This document shows, piece after piece, positions 21,722 to 33,692 of a stretch of DNA of 64,000 nt. Location of the stretch: NCBI GenBank assembly GCA_023101885.1, contig JALPQD010000075.1:6390630-6454629 (forward strand), written 5' to 3'. The notes beneath the pieces are model-generated. The model was not told the origin of the DNA, made no database searches, and saw nothing but the letters and a program-made list of their open reading frames with translations. Position 1 is the first letter of the stretch. Every line of letters starts with the position of its first letter. The stretch comes from Typhlomys cinereus (Eukaryota > Chordata > Mammalia > Rodentia > Platacanthomyidae). The position numbers and the translations under genes were made by a program.

Positions 21722-23250
21722 GCTTCAAATCAAAACTACCCTGAGATATCATCTCACCCCAGTCAGGTTTGTGAAAATCCAAAATACAAATAAAAGCAAA
21801 TGCTGGAGAAGATGTGGAGAGAAGGAAACTCTCATACATTGTTGGTGGGAAGGCAAGCTTGTGCAACCACTCTGGAGATCAGTATGGTAGTTTCTAAAAA
21901 AGTTAAGGATTGAAATGCCATATGACCCTGCTGTACCACGACTAGGAATAATCTCCCAAAATGCGTCATTTCACTATAGTGGCACAAGTACATCCATGTT
22001 CATTGCAGCACTATTTATAATAACAAAGTCATGGAATCAACCCAAATGCCCAACAGTTGATGAATGGATAATGAAAATGTGGTACATTTGTACAGTGGAA
22101 TACTATTTAGCCATCAAAAAATGAATTAGTCAAATTTGCCAGTAAATTGATAGAATTAGAAGAAATTATACTGAGCTAAGTATCCCAGACACAGAAAGGT
22201 AGATACTGCATGTTCTCCCTTATAAGTGGATCTTAGTTCCAAATCTTCTTAATGACATACATAAATGTAAATCTCTGGAACACCTATTATAACCACAAAA
22301 GATTATAACTAGAAGAGAAGGGGAAAGAAGACTTCGAGAGAAAGGAGACAAAAGAGTACAGTTCAATAGAGAGATTAGTCCACGGCCTTGAACAGCCTGT
22401 AAGTAGTGAGGCGCAGATCACTCTCACTTCCCTTCCTGTTCACTTGGGACTGGGTGGGTTTGATCACCCAGTCATGGAGGAAACAGGGACTGGCAGTTAG
22501 CCGGTAACCAACTGGCAACTGGGAGACCGACCCCACTCACTACTCTTATCTTTGGTCAGGAGATGACCTCAACACTCAATCAGGATGCAGCCAAGGGCAG
22601 GGCAGGAACAGCAAAACTGAAAACAACAACCAACCATAATTCCGAACACCAAAGATCCTACACTGTTTACCTGGAACCAGACTAGCCAAATCTCTCCCAA
22701 TCCTAAAACTTAGGGAACCTTTGAAAAGAGGGGGCGGCAAGGCTATGAGAGCCTACAGATAGAGAGGGCCACCAACAGACAAGATCCTCCACTCAAGTCT
22801 GGGCTGCGGCAACCAGGATGTTGCTGCGATGGGATTTGACCTTGCCCGACCTGCGCAAAGGTTGACATGTCAACAACCCTCATAGACTAGTGCAGATCTC
22901 AGGAGAGAAGGCTTCAGGCAGTAGGACGCTTAGAGGCAAGGGATTAGACAGATATAACAGAGCTCCCACATTAGTGAGCAGTCCAAGAAGGGTCCCCAAG
23001 GCATGCCACGGCGCCCTACATCACTAGTATAGACGACTCAGAGAGAAATGCAGTGCCCATATAAGCAGATGATTTGGAGGGTGGGAGGGAGCAGGTGGAA
23101 ACATCAAGAGAGGAGAGGGAGGAAGGAAAGGGGGATAAAGAGAGATAAGGGGAAGAAGAAAGGGATGGGGACTACAGGGGAGAAGGGAGGGAAGGGAAGA
23201 GGGGTAAGAGCTTGTATAACTGGGTGACAAACAAACAAACAAACAAAAAA
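21722..23250 (+). mobile_element. 5'-truncated L1 (ORF2 C-terminal region plus 3' UTR)
   Basis: The ORF2 end is clear: 'ttgttggtgggaaggcaagc' and 'caaccactctggagatcagt'. The translation at 21915-22120 includes MPYDPAVPRLGI, CPTVDEWIMKMWYI and VEYYLAIKK. A roughly 1-kb 3' UTR shares 'aagagggggcgg' and 'ggagcaaaactg'-type blocks with 10964-12182. A purine tract lies at 23075-23215, and the tail is (CAAA)n-like at 23228-23250. The reading frame is broken. It belongs to the same subfamily as the 11-kb copy. Confidence 0.9.
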
Positions 23251-23667
23251 CCTGTTTCCACTTACTAGTTATGAAACTTTTGGTTCAATTAGTTTTTTTG
23301 ACTTCCTCATTTGTGAAATAAAAATAATTATAATTGCTTCCTCTTTCATTTGTCAGAATATAAAATTTGAAAACTCTCGAGGAATAATATCTAAATACGT
23401 ATCCAAAAATCACTTACTACTATTGAAGAACATGTGCTCTGGGTGAAACTGACCTGTAATCATCTTCAGTCTACTACTAAGTCACAGTGAGACTGATTCT
23501 TAAATTCTTTAAAGCCCTTTTGTTTGTTTGTTTTTACTGGGTGGTGGAAAGACAGGCTTTGAGAACCTCAGCTGCCTCTGCAGGAATTTTTATGAATAAC
23601 ATTGGTTGAAAATGAGTTATGTAATGTGAGCCCATGTATTGGATGGCTAAAAGATTTCTCTCTTTCT

Positions 23668-23669
<2 letters not shown>

Positions 23670-23706
<37 letters not shown>
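23670..23706. repeat. (CA)n microsatellite
   Basis: Uninterrupted CA dinucleotides, about 18 units. Confidence 0.97.
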
Positions 23707-23707
<1 letters not shown>

Positions 23708-23829
23708 CAGTCTCACACACTCATGTAAGCATGTTTACTTTTCCCTTTCTTTCTGCTCTAGCTGCATCATCTGACATGTTGAGGCACATGATTCATTGTT
23801 GATTTAAACACAAGTGCTCTCTACCCCTC

Positions 23830-24035
23830 TAGTCCAACAGTCAGAAACCTTTCTGTCAAGAGAGTAAACTGCTTAGGCTCTGCAAAGCTAGATCATCCCA
23901 TCACACTCGTCAACTCTACAGTTGAAAGTAGCCACAGAACCACCAACAAAGGAGCACATACGTATTCCAATAAAACTGTATTTACAACAATGAATCAGGT
24001 TCAATACAGGCCATTGTTTTCTGCTAAAACTCCTG
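23830..24035 (+). mobile_element. hAT-Charlie-type DNA transposon relic
   Basis: The order 'gtcagaaacctttctgtcaa', 'gagagtaaactgcttaggct', 'gttgaaagtagccacagaac' and 'ttccaataaaactgtattta' matches the 3' end region of an old Charlie-type non-autonomous element (the usual ccaataaaactttatttaca block). It is a diverged fossil. Confidence 0.65.
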
Positions 24036-24589
24036 AATTTTCTACCCTGCTTTCCACTTATTCTGGCTCCTTCCTTCTTTCTGGCAGGTTTTGTGTAGCC
24101 TCTGTACTAGCTAACAACAATAAATTCTGTTTGGAACATTTTTGTACTTAGTGTAGCTGAAGATACCCCTCCCGCAGGTTCCTGCTGCTACGACTGGTCC
24201 TTGGGATTGTCTGTAAAGGTTCTTCTGCATTTCCCAGACTCAACTCGGACGCCTTGATCGGTGCTGCTGAGGCAGAAGTCAGCAACCCAGGGTCTTTATG
24301 TGCAAGCCACAGTCTAAGCTGCAGTCTCCATGGCTGATGATTAAGATGCTTATCAGTCATTGTCTTAATATTTGCACTTGAGGAAGAAATCCATTCTAAT
24401 CCCTGGAACCCCTGGATGCTTACGCATGCTATAATGGCTGTCATGTACCAGTAACCTTACGGAACTGAAAGTAGTTCCTTTTACTGAGGCTTTTCTAACT
24501 ACAGAAGGTGTTTGGAGCCACTCTGTCATTTTTCCTATCATATAAGCATCCCTGCTGGGCTATCGTTTCTCTGTTTTCTCCTTTTCCAG

Positions 24590-24705
24590 AAGAGAAACTG
24601 TACTCAGAAAGACTGAGCACACGGATTAACGCTATAGCCAGGGTGGATCCCTAAGTGTGTCTGACTCACAGCGCTGGACTTTTAATCCTGATCTTCAACA
24701 TTAAG
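24590..24705 (+). mobile_element. MIR SINE fragment
   Basis: 'gagaaactgtactcagaaag', 'gctatagccagggtggatcc' and 'gtgtctgactcacagcgctg' follow the MIR core and 3' order (gaaactgaggctcagagag ... gtctgactcc). Ancient. Confidence 0.6.
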
Positions 24706-24929
24706 CATCTATGGGACTTTTCCTGGTTCTCCCACTAGCCCAGTGAGAAAGCTTAAATGGCCCAACCTCGGGGGCTCTTGGATGTTTACCAACACCCACT
24801 CGAATCACCATGGGGCGCATGGTACAAAGGGGAGCCCAAGAGACCACATATACACGTATCAGAGAGATGTATGCGCATTCTTTTGCCTCCCATCAGTGCC
24901 ATAAATTCACTCAAAGGCAAAGATGTGTA

Positions 24930-25081
24930 GGGTTGGAGAGATGGCTCAGGGGATAAGACTCTGTCCAGAGCTGGGATTGCAGGTCCCAAGTAAGAATGCC
25001 AGGCTGAAACCCTGGCAGCCTGAACTTTTGGTCCTGGTGGGCAGAGCCTGGAAAATCCCAGAGGACACACAGTGCCCTCTG

Positions 25082-25119
<38 letters not shown>
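24930..25119 (+). mobile_element. Lineage-specific SINE, subfamily A/B, short
   Basis: Intact head gggttggagagatggctcag then gggataagactctgtcc. The body is shortened, with 'ttggtcctggtgggcagagc' as in subfamily A and 'ctggaaaatcccagaggaca' as in subfamily B, then a CA tail at 25083-25119. It looks like a deletion variant. Confidence 0.8.
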
Positions 25120-25121
<2 letters not shown>

Positions 25122-25724
25122 ATAAAATAAAATATAAGGATTGCTCTTGTGTTGTCTGCTATTTTGTGGCCTCGTCTGTTGGGACACATAATTTAGTTCT
25201 ACTTCCTTCCACCAATGTACAGAAGGAGTAGTAGAGGCCACCGTGGCTTGGAGGAGTGACCATCTATGTGGTATGAGCTATGTGCACAGCAACCTGGAAA
25301 GACCCCAAAAGTATAGTATTCTATGGAAGACAGAGACAGACAGACAGGCAGGCAGAGATTATAGGTTATATTAAAATGCATTTACATAAGGTAAGGTTTA
25401 CATGTATGCAAAAGCTAATAGTTATGAAAAGAAACAATAATTGCCATGGTTGTTTAATTCCTTAAAGATGTCTGTAAACTGCCTTACATTGTACCCAAAG
25501 ATATAAGTGAGGAAAAAGCTGGGAAATCAGGGATAAAAGGGGAAAATAAGAAAAATAAAAAGGCTAATGCTGATTGCACTGAAAAATACCATTGATTAAA
25601 TCTTTAGGAAGAATCCAACATAAATAAGAGCAAAAAGAATCACTGGCAAAACAGGTGACCCCTTGTACTGGGCAGGAGACGAACCTCACACGAGATGAGC
25701 TTCCTAGTGGGAGAAGACTTGGGT

Positions 25725-26000
25725 CCATTACTCTGATGAAACGCCTGAGATAATCAACTTATGAAGAGAAAAAGTTGATGTGGGATCTCAGCCCAAAATT
25801 GGTTGTCTCCATGTCTGTCATTGTAGGAATGTGCGTAGTGAAGCAAAACTGCTCATGTCATGACCACAAAGCAAAGAACAAAATACAATCCCCTTCAAAG
25901 GTACACCCCAATGACCTAAAGATCACGCCCACTAGTAGCACCCCGAGTACCAAGCTTTTAATATGCAGGATTCCATGGAACACTTAGCCAAACCGTAGCA
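25725..26000 (-). mobile_element. MaLR LTR (MT/ORR1-like)
   Basis: The order 'ctctgatgaaacgcctgaga', 'taatcaacttatgaagagaa', 'accaagcttttaatatgcag' and 'cacttagccaaaccgtagca' matches a reverse-oriented MaLR LTR end. Diverged. Confidence 0.6.
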
Positions 26001-28091
26001 AGGGGCAGGACACATAGAAACAGAAAAAAGAATTCTCTTTTAGGGGAAGGAGATAGCACAGGGAAGAAACAGAAGAGAAGTTTGCAAGGAAAAAAACCTT
26101 AAATTGAAATTCAGCTGAGTTTATTGGAACAAAACAAAACACAATAAAAAGCAAGAACCAGAAAAGATACTTGACTTGGGCAGAACTGCTCTGTTGTCAG
26201 ATAGGATTCATGGACAGAATGGAAGTTGGACAAAACAGTTTAATTGGTTACTGTTCTTGTTCACATCTTGTTCACGTCAGCTGGTCCTTTGGTGGACAAT
26301 CCAGCTTCTGTAACGAACTGGAGCCGGGCATTTGCTTGAGGGGTATGCTTATGGGGAGTTAGTTTTCTTTAGGAAGAACGTCTCCATGTTACTTTGGTCC
26401 ATTTGGTTCAGTACAAGAACCCCATCAAAACCAATAAAAATATATACATTTTACTTATGAGAAAGAAGACTAAACACAGAACTCTGGGAAGAATGCTGAA
26501 TGTTCCTGTTTCCATAAACATCTCCCTGTGAGGAGGTTGACTCCATGCTTGTCTTACCCATACAGCTTTTCCACAGTGCCCAGCAAGGCGTATGGGACCT
26601 GGTGTCCCCAAAGAGCCTCGGCGATGACATCAGCAATGTCTCGTGGGATGGTCTTTCTGGACCACCACTTTCCAAGTCAATTCCGCAGCATGCAATTGTA
26701 GTCCTATTGAAGCGTTGATAGTCTGAGCAAGCTAAAGATCCCATTTACAAAGCCTAAAGTCGAGATGATTGGGTTGTGACCCCCCCGTCAGCGTCTGCTT
26801 CCTGACCAGGCTGTTCCAAGAGCAGAGCTGTCATTTCAGTTATTTGAAGTAACAGAACCACTGTATTTGTTCGGAGACACCATATACATCTTTCCATATT
26901 CCCCTCCCTCCCACTCTACCCAAGGTAATGAATATCAAACTTGGAAAGGAAAAGTCTGAAGGCCGTCTCCCCCGGCAGTTAAAGGCCAAGAAAATTATGT
27001 TAAGCTGTTTCTCTTGCCTCAAATAAAATCTTGGACAACATGGCAATTGCATTTAGAAAGATCACGGAACTGTTTTTATTTGCCAGCATTCCATTCAGAG
27101 AACTGATTTGTAGGTTAAAAGTATGCAATGCATGAAAGAGAGACTCATTTATTTCTTTCCTCTCTCCACTGACCTTGGGTCTTGATTTATCTCAAAACCA
27201 GGAGAATTTTCCTTTTGGAAGGGTGGCTGCTTCTTTCCGTGAGTCCTTCACAGCTCCTGCCATCAAAAACAGCCTATATGCTGAATGTACAAAATCGCCC
27301 TGAAACTAAGGCAGGTGATGTGATGTAGAGAGCCGGGAAGACAGAGTATAGGGGAGAAAGGAAGCCTGGAAAATTGGAAGGGGGCATGAGAGTCAACCTA
27401 CTGTGTGCGTTTCAACACGCTACAGAAGGCAAAGCATTGGGAGATGGATGATCCATCCTTGTCACTGTGGGGGCGAAGTCTGCTTCTTTCATCAATGACT
27501 ACTGTTTCCCAGGCCCAGTGTGACTCTGGCCCAAGCTCTGGCTGACCTTCCCTTGACTCCAGGAGAGGAATAGTGAGGCTCTGTGTCCTCCAATCCAGGC
27601 CTCCCTGTGACCTACATGAGCCTCTCAGCCCCTCTCCCACAACCCTCCAGCAAAGCCGCGCCGGGGCTCTTGGTTTATTTTTTCAGGTGAGTAAACTCTG
27701 GATCGAATACTGGCCTCTCAGTTGCTTTTAATTAGGCTTCTGGGTTCCACTCTTTCATCTCACTGAAGCCTGCGTCACTTTTCTCCAGCTATTTCAGGTT
27801 CCAAAGCCATGAGTTTGCTTTCATTCGACTAATTGAAGGCACACAGGAAGAGAGAAGGGATAATCCTGATTATTGGAGATTTTTTTAGGGTTGTGATAAA
27901 CCACACATTTTTAGCAACAGAAAATCATTCAAAATGTTAACCCTGTAGCCTCTTTTCCAAGGGCGGCAGTGCTGGCTGACTAGGACTCACGGCTTAGGTC
28001 CCACAGGGAAGTTCCTGGATGCAAGAGGAGTGGAGGTGAGAAGGGGCATGTGACAAGAGCCACTCCTTGACCCTCTCTTTCTACCGTCAAG
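26001..28091. other. Repeat-poor block
   Basis: About 2.1 kb where I recognise no repeat. A splice-donor-like site on the minus strand is described separately at 26558. Sequence near 27640-27700 contains a cag|gtgagt-type string without a convincing exon. Confidence 0.4.
26558..26675 (-). other. Weak candidate exon (minus strand)
   Basis: Read on the minus strand, an open frame of about 38 codons follows a TGA. It contains TIPRDIADVIAEALWGHQVP, followed by about a dozen more residues, and reaches a GTAAGA donor just past 26558. The composition looks protein-like, but the upstream acceptor is poor and I recognise no family. It may be chance. Confidence 0.15.
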
Positions 28092-28198
28092 CTCTTGGGA
28101 CCCTCGCTGCTAAGACACAGCTTGCAGGGGGTGAAGACTCAACTAGACAACACTCACTAATGCCACACAGGGAGCAGAGCTGCTGGACATGCCATGAG
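28092..28198 (+). other. Candidate exon (plus strand), 107 bp
   Basis: A pyrimidine-rich stretch (gaccctctctttctaccgtc) ends in AAG just before 28092. The segment ends ATGAG|GTGAGT at 28198/28199, a consensus donor. One frame is open through the whole segment (starting ALGTLAAKTQLAGGED). No family is recognised. It could be a coding or lncRNA exon, or chance. Confidence 0.25.
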
Positions 28199-28799
28199 GT
28201 GAGTCTTGCCTTGCGATGGTGTCTACACACCAGTGAACTCCACTCCACACTGAAAATATCCTAAGTTCCAGTTGCACTTACTCTGTCCCACTTGCCAAGC
28301 TCTGCAGTATCTTCCTGCCTTCAGCTCCTGAGCACAGCGCTCACTCAGAGTTGTAGCTTGCTGCCACTGTTCCAGGCTAACATAGGGAAAGACTCGGATT
28401 CAAAATTCAAAGTATGGCTTATACTGAAGTCCTGCCACTTTGTCACCTCCACAAAATTAGAAATTTGGAACTTGACCCATTCCAAAGCAGAGTTCATTAA
28501 TATATGCTTCAATAAAGCTTTAATAAATACTAAGGTAGTTTTTGTCCTTTAAGCCAAAAGATTATGTGAAGACTATATCTATGAACATTATGAATATATG
28601 TATATACTTGCTGTAAATCCCAATTTTCTTTGGCAAACACACTTTAGCTCTTACCTGGGTGATGAAAATTAGTTTAGATGCAGAAGATATTGAAATTTAT
28701 CATTATGATTCTATTTGAATAATTGGTAGATGATCCCATGGACATTCCATAAGTCTTCTTCAGATATGAGGGGAAACTATATTTATTCATTATAAAAAA
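28199..28799. other. Unassigned sequence
   Basis: No repeat or gene recognised. Confidence 0.35.
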
Positions 28800-28905
28800 T
28801 CAAAACCACACACACATGCACACATACACATAAGCGTGCATGTACACATGCATACACAAATGCATATGTACATACATGCATGCAAGTACACACACACACA
28901 CACTC
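28800..28905. repeat. CA/CATG-rich simple repeat
   Basis: Mixed acac, catgcaca and atacacat units with several GCATG(C/T) blocks. Confidence 0.9.
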
Positions 28906-29304
28906 TCAAGGACATACCAATATGCATATGTTTGATATGAGAATTGAGCACAGAATCTTGCAAATGTTAGGTAAGCATGCCATCACCAAGCATGCACATT
29001 TATTTTCATAAACGAATATACTACTGTCCTCTAAATCATTCTAGGAGCTTAGAACAGTATAAATTACCAACTATGACTAATCTCAAAAACAAAGATCTTT
29101 TTTAAAAAAAAACACAAATAAGGTCTGTTAAGAACAAATTCAAACTCAGGTTATAGTAGTCTCCATAAGATAAATGGGGAAAGTGCTGGGAATACATACC
29201 GAGTGAGAGGGTTGGTTGGTACCCCTAACTCCCAATTAGGTGACCCACACCAGTAAGGAAAAGGGAAAAGGTCAGGTGCTCAACAGATTATTGGGAGAAT
29301 GACT

Positions 29305-29625
29305 TGCTAATCAGCTTTCTGTCACTGTAACAAATGCCCGAGATAAAACAACTTGAAAAGAGGAAAGGTTTCTTTTGTCTCATAGTTTTAGTCCATGGTT
29401 GCTTGATCCCTCATTCTTTTTGGGCCTGCAGTGCATCATGACAGGAACACAACGCCAAAGAGAGAAGAAAGGAACCGGAACACACTGGAGCCCTTCAGTG
29501 ACACACCCCAGTGGACTCCCACTAGGCCTCACCTCTTCTGTCCTAAAACCTCACCCCTGACCTTGAGAAGATGACACGGGCCTTTGAGGACACTTCTAAA
29601 CTACAGCAGCACTTTGCAAACACTC
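29305..29625 (-). mobile_element. MaLR LTR (MT/ORR1-like)
   Basis: Reverse-oriented LTR landmarks: 'ctttctgtcactgtaacaaa' then 'tgcccgagataaaacaactt', 'aggtttcttttgtctcatag' (reverse of the AATAAA-type region) and 'aggcctcacctcttctgtcc'. Diverged. Confidence 0.65.
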
Positions 29626-30487
29626 CTGCAGAAAATTAAGCCAATGCAATGAGACTATTCTTGGATTTCATTCTCTATGTTCAAGATTATTATGGTAAAA
29701 AGGTGTAAAGTCATCAAATAAGGTCTCAAAGAGTCAGTTCTGAAAATTTGATGGGAAAATATAATGTATTCAACTTCAATGGAAGAATTCAGCAAAATCT
29801 ATCTAAAAAATATATTTTAACTAGAAGTATTTTCCTAATGATTTATTCTGTAAATATATGCCTCTAAAAGAGACTCAGTCCCATTTCTAAACTGTCTTTG
29901 GGAAGGAAGTCCGTGAACTGTCTGAGCACACATTTAGTGTGGGGAGTTAGGCTCTCATTCTCGAGGACGGACTATCTATAAAATTATTTGAAATTTCTGC
30001 ACCAAACATTTGTCTCTTTTCCCACTTCTTTATTTATTCAACCATTTGTTTACATCAGTATGGGTCATGGATATTTATTTTATCTTTTGGGTTATAATTC
30101 AGGTTTATATTTACTTAGCTGGGTTTTTGATGAAATACAAGGATGGTTTTGGCTCCTGTACATATCAGCTTAGAACCTAAGGCTCATCACAGTACACAAC
30201 GATGTCTCTTCTTATATTCTAGGAAGTAATCGTTATTTCTGGCAATTGACTGATTCTGTAGTTGTGTGTGCTGAACCCCCGAGGACCAATGCTGGGTGAA
30301 TGGTAGTCATGATGAGTGACCATACCCTAAACCCTGCCCATGGGAATTGTCAGTCTAAAATCTTATTTACGGTGCATCTAGCATAACCCAGGAAATCTGA
30401 AGCAACATCATTCTCACCCTTGAGAAATTCTCACAGTCATTTAGGAGGTAATTAAAAACACCGACTCACAATAGTAGAGAAAAGTGA
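29626..30487. other. Unassigned AT-rich sequence
   Basis: No repeat or gene recognised. Confidence 0.35.
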
Positions 30488-31438
30488 GTACGGCCATCCC
30501 ATACATCCGCAGGGGCTGTTTCAAGATCTCCAGTAATATTTGAATCTGCAGACAGCACCAAGTTCTCTGTGAGCTTTCTTTTTCCTGTACACATATACTT
30601 ACAAAAAGGTTCCACCTTTTTACTCAAAGGGGAACACTTTACACCCCTCTGGCATTTATTTACACTTTGAGGTCATTCATAAATGAAAAAAATGACACTT
30701 TAACACCAGCTCAGCAACACTAGGCCATCTAGCTGATAACTGAGATGTCCACTGAGTGACACTTCCCATACAAATGAAAATCTGAAATGTTTACTTCTGA
30801 AATTTTCTATTTAATACTCTCATAGGAAACTGAAACCACATGAAAAAGAAGCAGCAAAGAAGGGCTGCTACAATCATAGACCAAGACACCAAAATCTATC
30901 TGACCTTCTGTGTGGCAAGAAAAAGAAGGGCAGTTTTCTTGAGATGGCACAAGAATAAACTACTTAGAAAGATTTTATTTAAAATAACTTGGAACTGGGA
31001 TATGAGGCCATTGCAGGAGTTGGGAGAATAAAGTGAGGTCAAGAGCAAGATTTGCATTGCTAGTATTTTAAAAACAGAATATATGAATCACAGCACTGAG
31101 AAGGGGCCTGAAGCTGAAATCTACGGGAGTGTTGCTCTCACAGCCGACTCCTTCCAGCATGGGTGGGTGGAGAGGTAGGTGCTGCACACACCTGAGGAGG
31201 AATGCAAGCCATCTTCAACATAAAAAGAAATAAAGGAAATATGCATTGCTAGGTTACCTACAGGGTATCCCTTACCCAAGAGGCAAAAGGATACAGAAAC
31301 AGTACACAGAGGTATATATGTACAGTACATGTAAATGCAATCCGACTTCATGTAAGGAACTTAAGGATCCATGGATTTGGGATTCCTGGAAGGGTCTTGG
31401 AATATATCCTTCATAAATACCAAGGAGCAACCATATTT
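30488..31438. mobile_element. Tigger-type (TcMar) DNA transposon relic with both ends
   Basis: The left end reads 'ggccatcccatacatccgca', 'ggggctgtttcaagatctcc' and 'atttgaatctgcag'. The right end reads 'gaacttaaggatccatggat' and 'ttcctggaagggtcttggaa', then 'aataccaaggagcaaccata'. These are approximate reverse complements of each other and fit Tigger terminal inverted repeats. Internal 'caaaggggaacactttacac' and 'tagctgataactgagatgtc' also fit a Tigger interior. It is old and does not encode an intact transposase. Confidence 0.7.
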
Positions 31439-31474
31439 TATGTTTGGCACTACACCTATACTGAAGGCACTGTG

Positions 31475-31960
31475 CTGTTTGTACTTATTATTGCTGTAAC
31501 AAAATCCCACCAGCTTGATGGCTTAAGTCAATGAAAGATGATTTTGCAACAGCTCTGGAGATAAACAGCCTGAAATGAGTACCTAACTCAAAGGCGTTAG
31601 CAGAATTGTACTGATTTGAGGAAGATCTTATTCTTTCCCAGTTTTCACAGTCTACCTGTGTCCTCTGCTTATAATTTGCTTTGTTTAGATTCAAAGCCCA
31701 AACCAACAGATGGAGACCTCAGAGTCCAACCTCCATCTCTGCTCCCAGCATATCACCTTCTGTGATTCTGCTCATCCTACGCTCCCTTGCAAGATTGTCA
31801 GGAGCCAGGAGAATCTCCTCATCTTGTCTGCAAGGCTTCTTTCTCCATGGCAGCTGACATGCTCACAGATTAGCATGTGGGTGGACTTCCATGTCTATTC
31901 CTAGAGTCATAACCCCATATGAGACTCCTTAATTGAACGGGGTCACAAAAATCTGGCAAC
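31475..31960 (-). mobile_element. MLT1-like LTR, diverged
   Basis: 'ttattgctgtaacaaaatcc' then 'caccagcttgatggcttaag' marks the LTR start in reverse orientation. 'gaaatgagtacctaactcaa', 'cctccatctctgctcccagc', 'gattctgctcatcctacgct' and 'ggagaatctcctcatcttgt' follow in MaLR order. Confidence 0.6.
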
Positions 31961-32713
31961 AGCAAAAAGACTTTGAACATGTGATAAAAAATTAACTCAC
32001 AAATGCACAATGCGCCTGAGGTGCATTCCATCATCTGTATTACACTACCTGATTTCACTGCAGCCTTGGTTCATGCTACGCAGCACCCATGGGCTCTGCC
32101 TGAAACATCTCCACTCAGATGGAGATTACTGTATGTTATAAATTGCAGTGTTTCTACTGTGCATGCAACATTTCTGCTTTTATAGAAACACGATGGCTTA
32201 ATTTGGAAAACAAAGTTCTCCTATGATCATTCTTCAGCATGGAAGTGTAAAATCAGTGTATCTTTGCAGCATATTGTGCTAGAATACTTTTTAAATGAAA
32301 TCTTCAATACTTTGTTATGCTAGAATTGACATATTATTCTCTTAGATACTAATGTCAAGATTCAAATGTCCCAACTTATTCAAATCACAGGCTGAAGAGA
32401 GAACTTTTGCCATAATGAAGAGAGTTCCACAGTACTATAGAGAGCAAACACCAGATTGTGGTAGGAATAAGAAGGGTGAGCCGACATTAACTGGAGAGGA
32501 CTTGTTTGGCAATAATGTTGGTGGTTTTCTTTTATGTACAACAGCAGAACCAAATAAATATTATATTATGTTAGAATAATCCTAAAATGTCTGTTTCATT
32601 TGCTGACTTGCACTTCTTTTAATGTATCATTGGGTGCTAGTGAGATCTATAACCCACATGGAAGGAGAGAACTGACTTGACCTCCATCTGCTCATCATGC
32701 TGTGAGTGCAAAT
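31961..32713. other. Unassigned, with a 75-codon frame at 32352-32579
   Basis: The frame (MSRFKCPNLFKSQAEERTFA...) follows a good acceptor-like 'ttattctcttag' at 32335-32346. An AATAAA at about 32555 lies inside the frame near its end, as in some terminal exons. No family is recognised. The rest of the interval is unassigned. Confidence 0.25.
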
Positions 32714-32744
<31 letters not shown>

Positions 32745-32860
32745 TCTCTCTCTTTCTCTCACTTGCCCTTGCTCTCGCTCTCTCTTGCCCTGTCTCCCTT
32801 TCTCTCTGCCTCTCTCTCCCCCTCTTTTATCTCCCTCTGTCTCTTCATTTCTCTCTCAAG
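32714..32860. repeat. (CT)n-rich pyrimidine tract
   Basis: Pure CT at 32715-32738, then CTCTCT/CTTGCC mixtures to about 32860. Confidence 0.95.
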
Positions 32861-33409
32861 CATTTTTTTAAATTGTTAACTGAATTTGACCAGTGAGTAG
32901 AACAGAATTTCCAACAATTTCTGAAGTGGCCCTTAACATGCTTCTGCCATTTTGTACTGCATAGTTATACAAAGTAGTGTTCTTGGTGTTGACAAATATA
33001 AAATCAATATATATCAAACTTTGAAGAACACTGAAAATGGTCTATATGCTCAGCATCAAGTAATCAGCCAAGATTTAATTCTTTATGTAAAAAGAAGCAA
33101 GCATACCCATCTCACTCGCATACAAATTTGCTTTTTTTTAATAAATAATAAAATTACATGTGTACTAAATAATTGTTTAAAAATTTTTTGTGGGTAATTA
33201 TCAGTAAAAAATTGGTTTATATACCTGTTTTATATAACTGTATGCCTGAGTTATGTAAAAATCACTTATCTGAAAAACGATTTGGGGGACTATTTGATAT
33301 ATTTTATTTTAGAGTTATAGGAATATCACTTTTTTCCCCATAAGATATTCTAGAAAAGAATAGACAAAGTCTACTACAACCCCTTGTTTCTTACCATTTA
33401 AAAAAAAAA
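32861..33409. other. Unassigned AT-rich sequence
   Basis: No gene or repeat family recognised. Confidence 0.35.
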
Positions 33410-33692
33410 CTCAAATCAGAGAGATGATTCAGGAGTTAAACTTCTGCTTTGCAAGTTGAAGGACCTGAGTTCAAATTCCAGATCCCACATAAAAACGCTG
33501 GGTGGAAATAGAAGCTGCCCGCGCTTCCAGCACGGCAAGACAGAGCCTGAGAGACTTCAGAGCAAAGCCAAAAAGAGATAGAGAATTCCAGGATGCTCCC
33601 CAAAGTCATCTGGGCCTCCACAGGCACACACAAATGCTTCTGATACACACACACGCACACACACTCACACACACGCACACATGCACAAACAC
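33410..33692 (+). mobile_element. Lineage-specific SINE, subfamily B, with CA tail
   Basis: Head 'cagagagatgattcaggagt', 'gacctgagttcaaattccag', 'atcccacataaaaacgctgg', 'cagagcctgagagacttcag', 'agcaaagccaaaaagagata', 'ggcctccacaggcacacaca', then a mixed CA tail. Confidence 0.88.

Noticed and set aside
21915..22124. 69-codon frame with clear similarity to a reverse-transcriptase-containing protein
   Set aside because: It is the decayed C-terminal end of L1 ORF2, annotated as part of the L1 and not as a gene.
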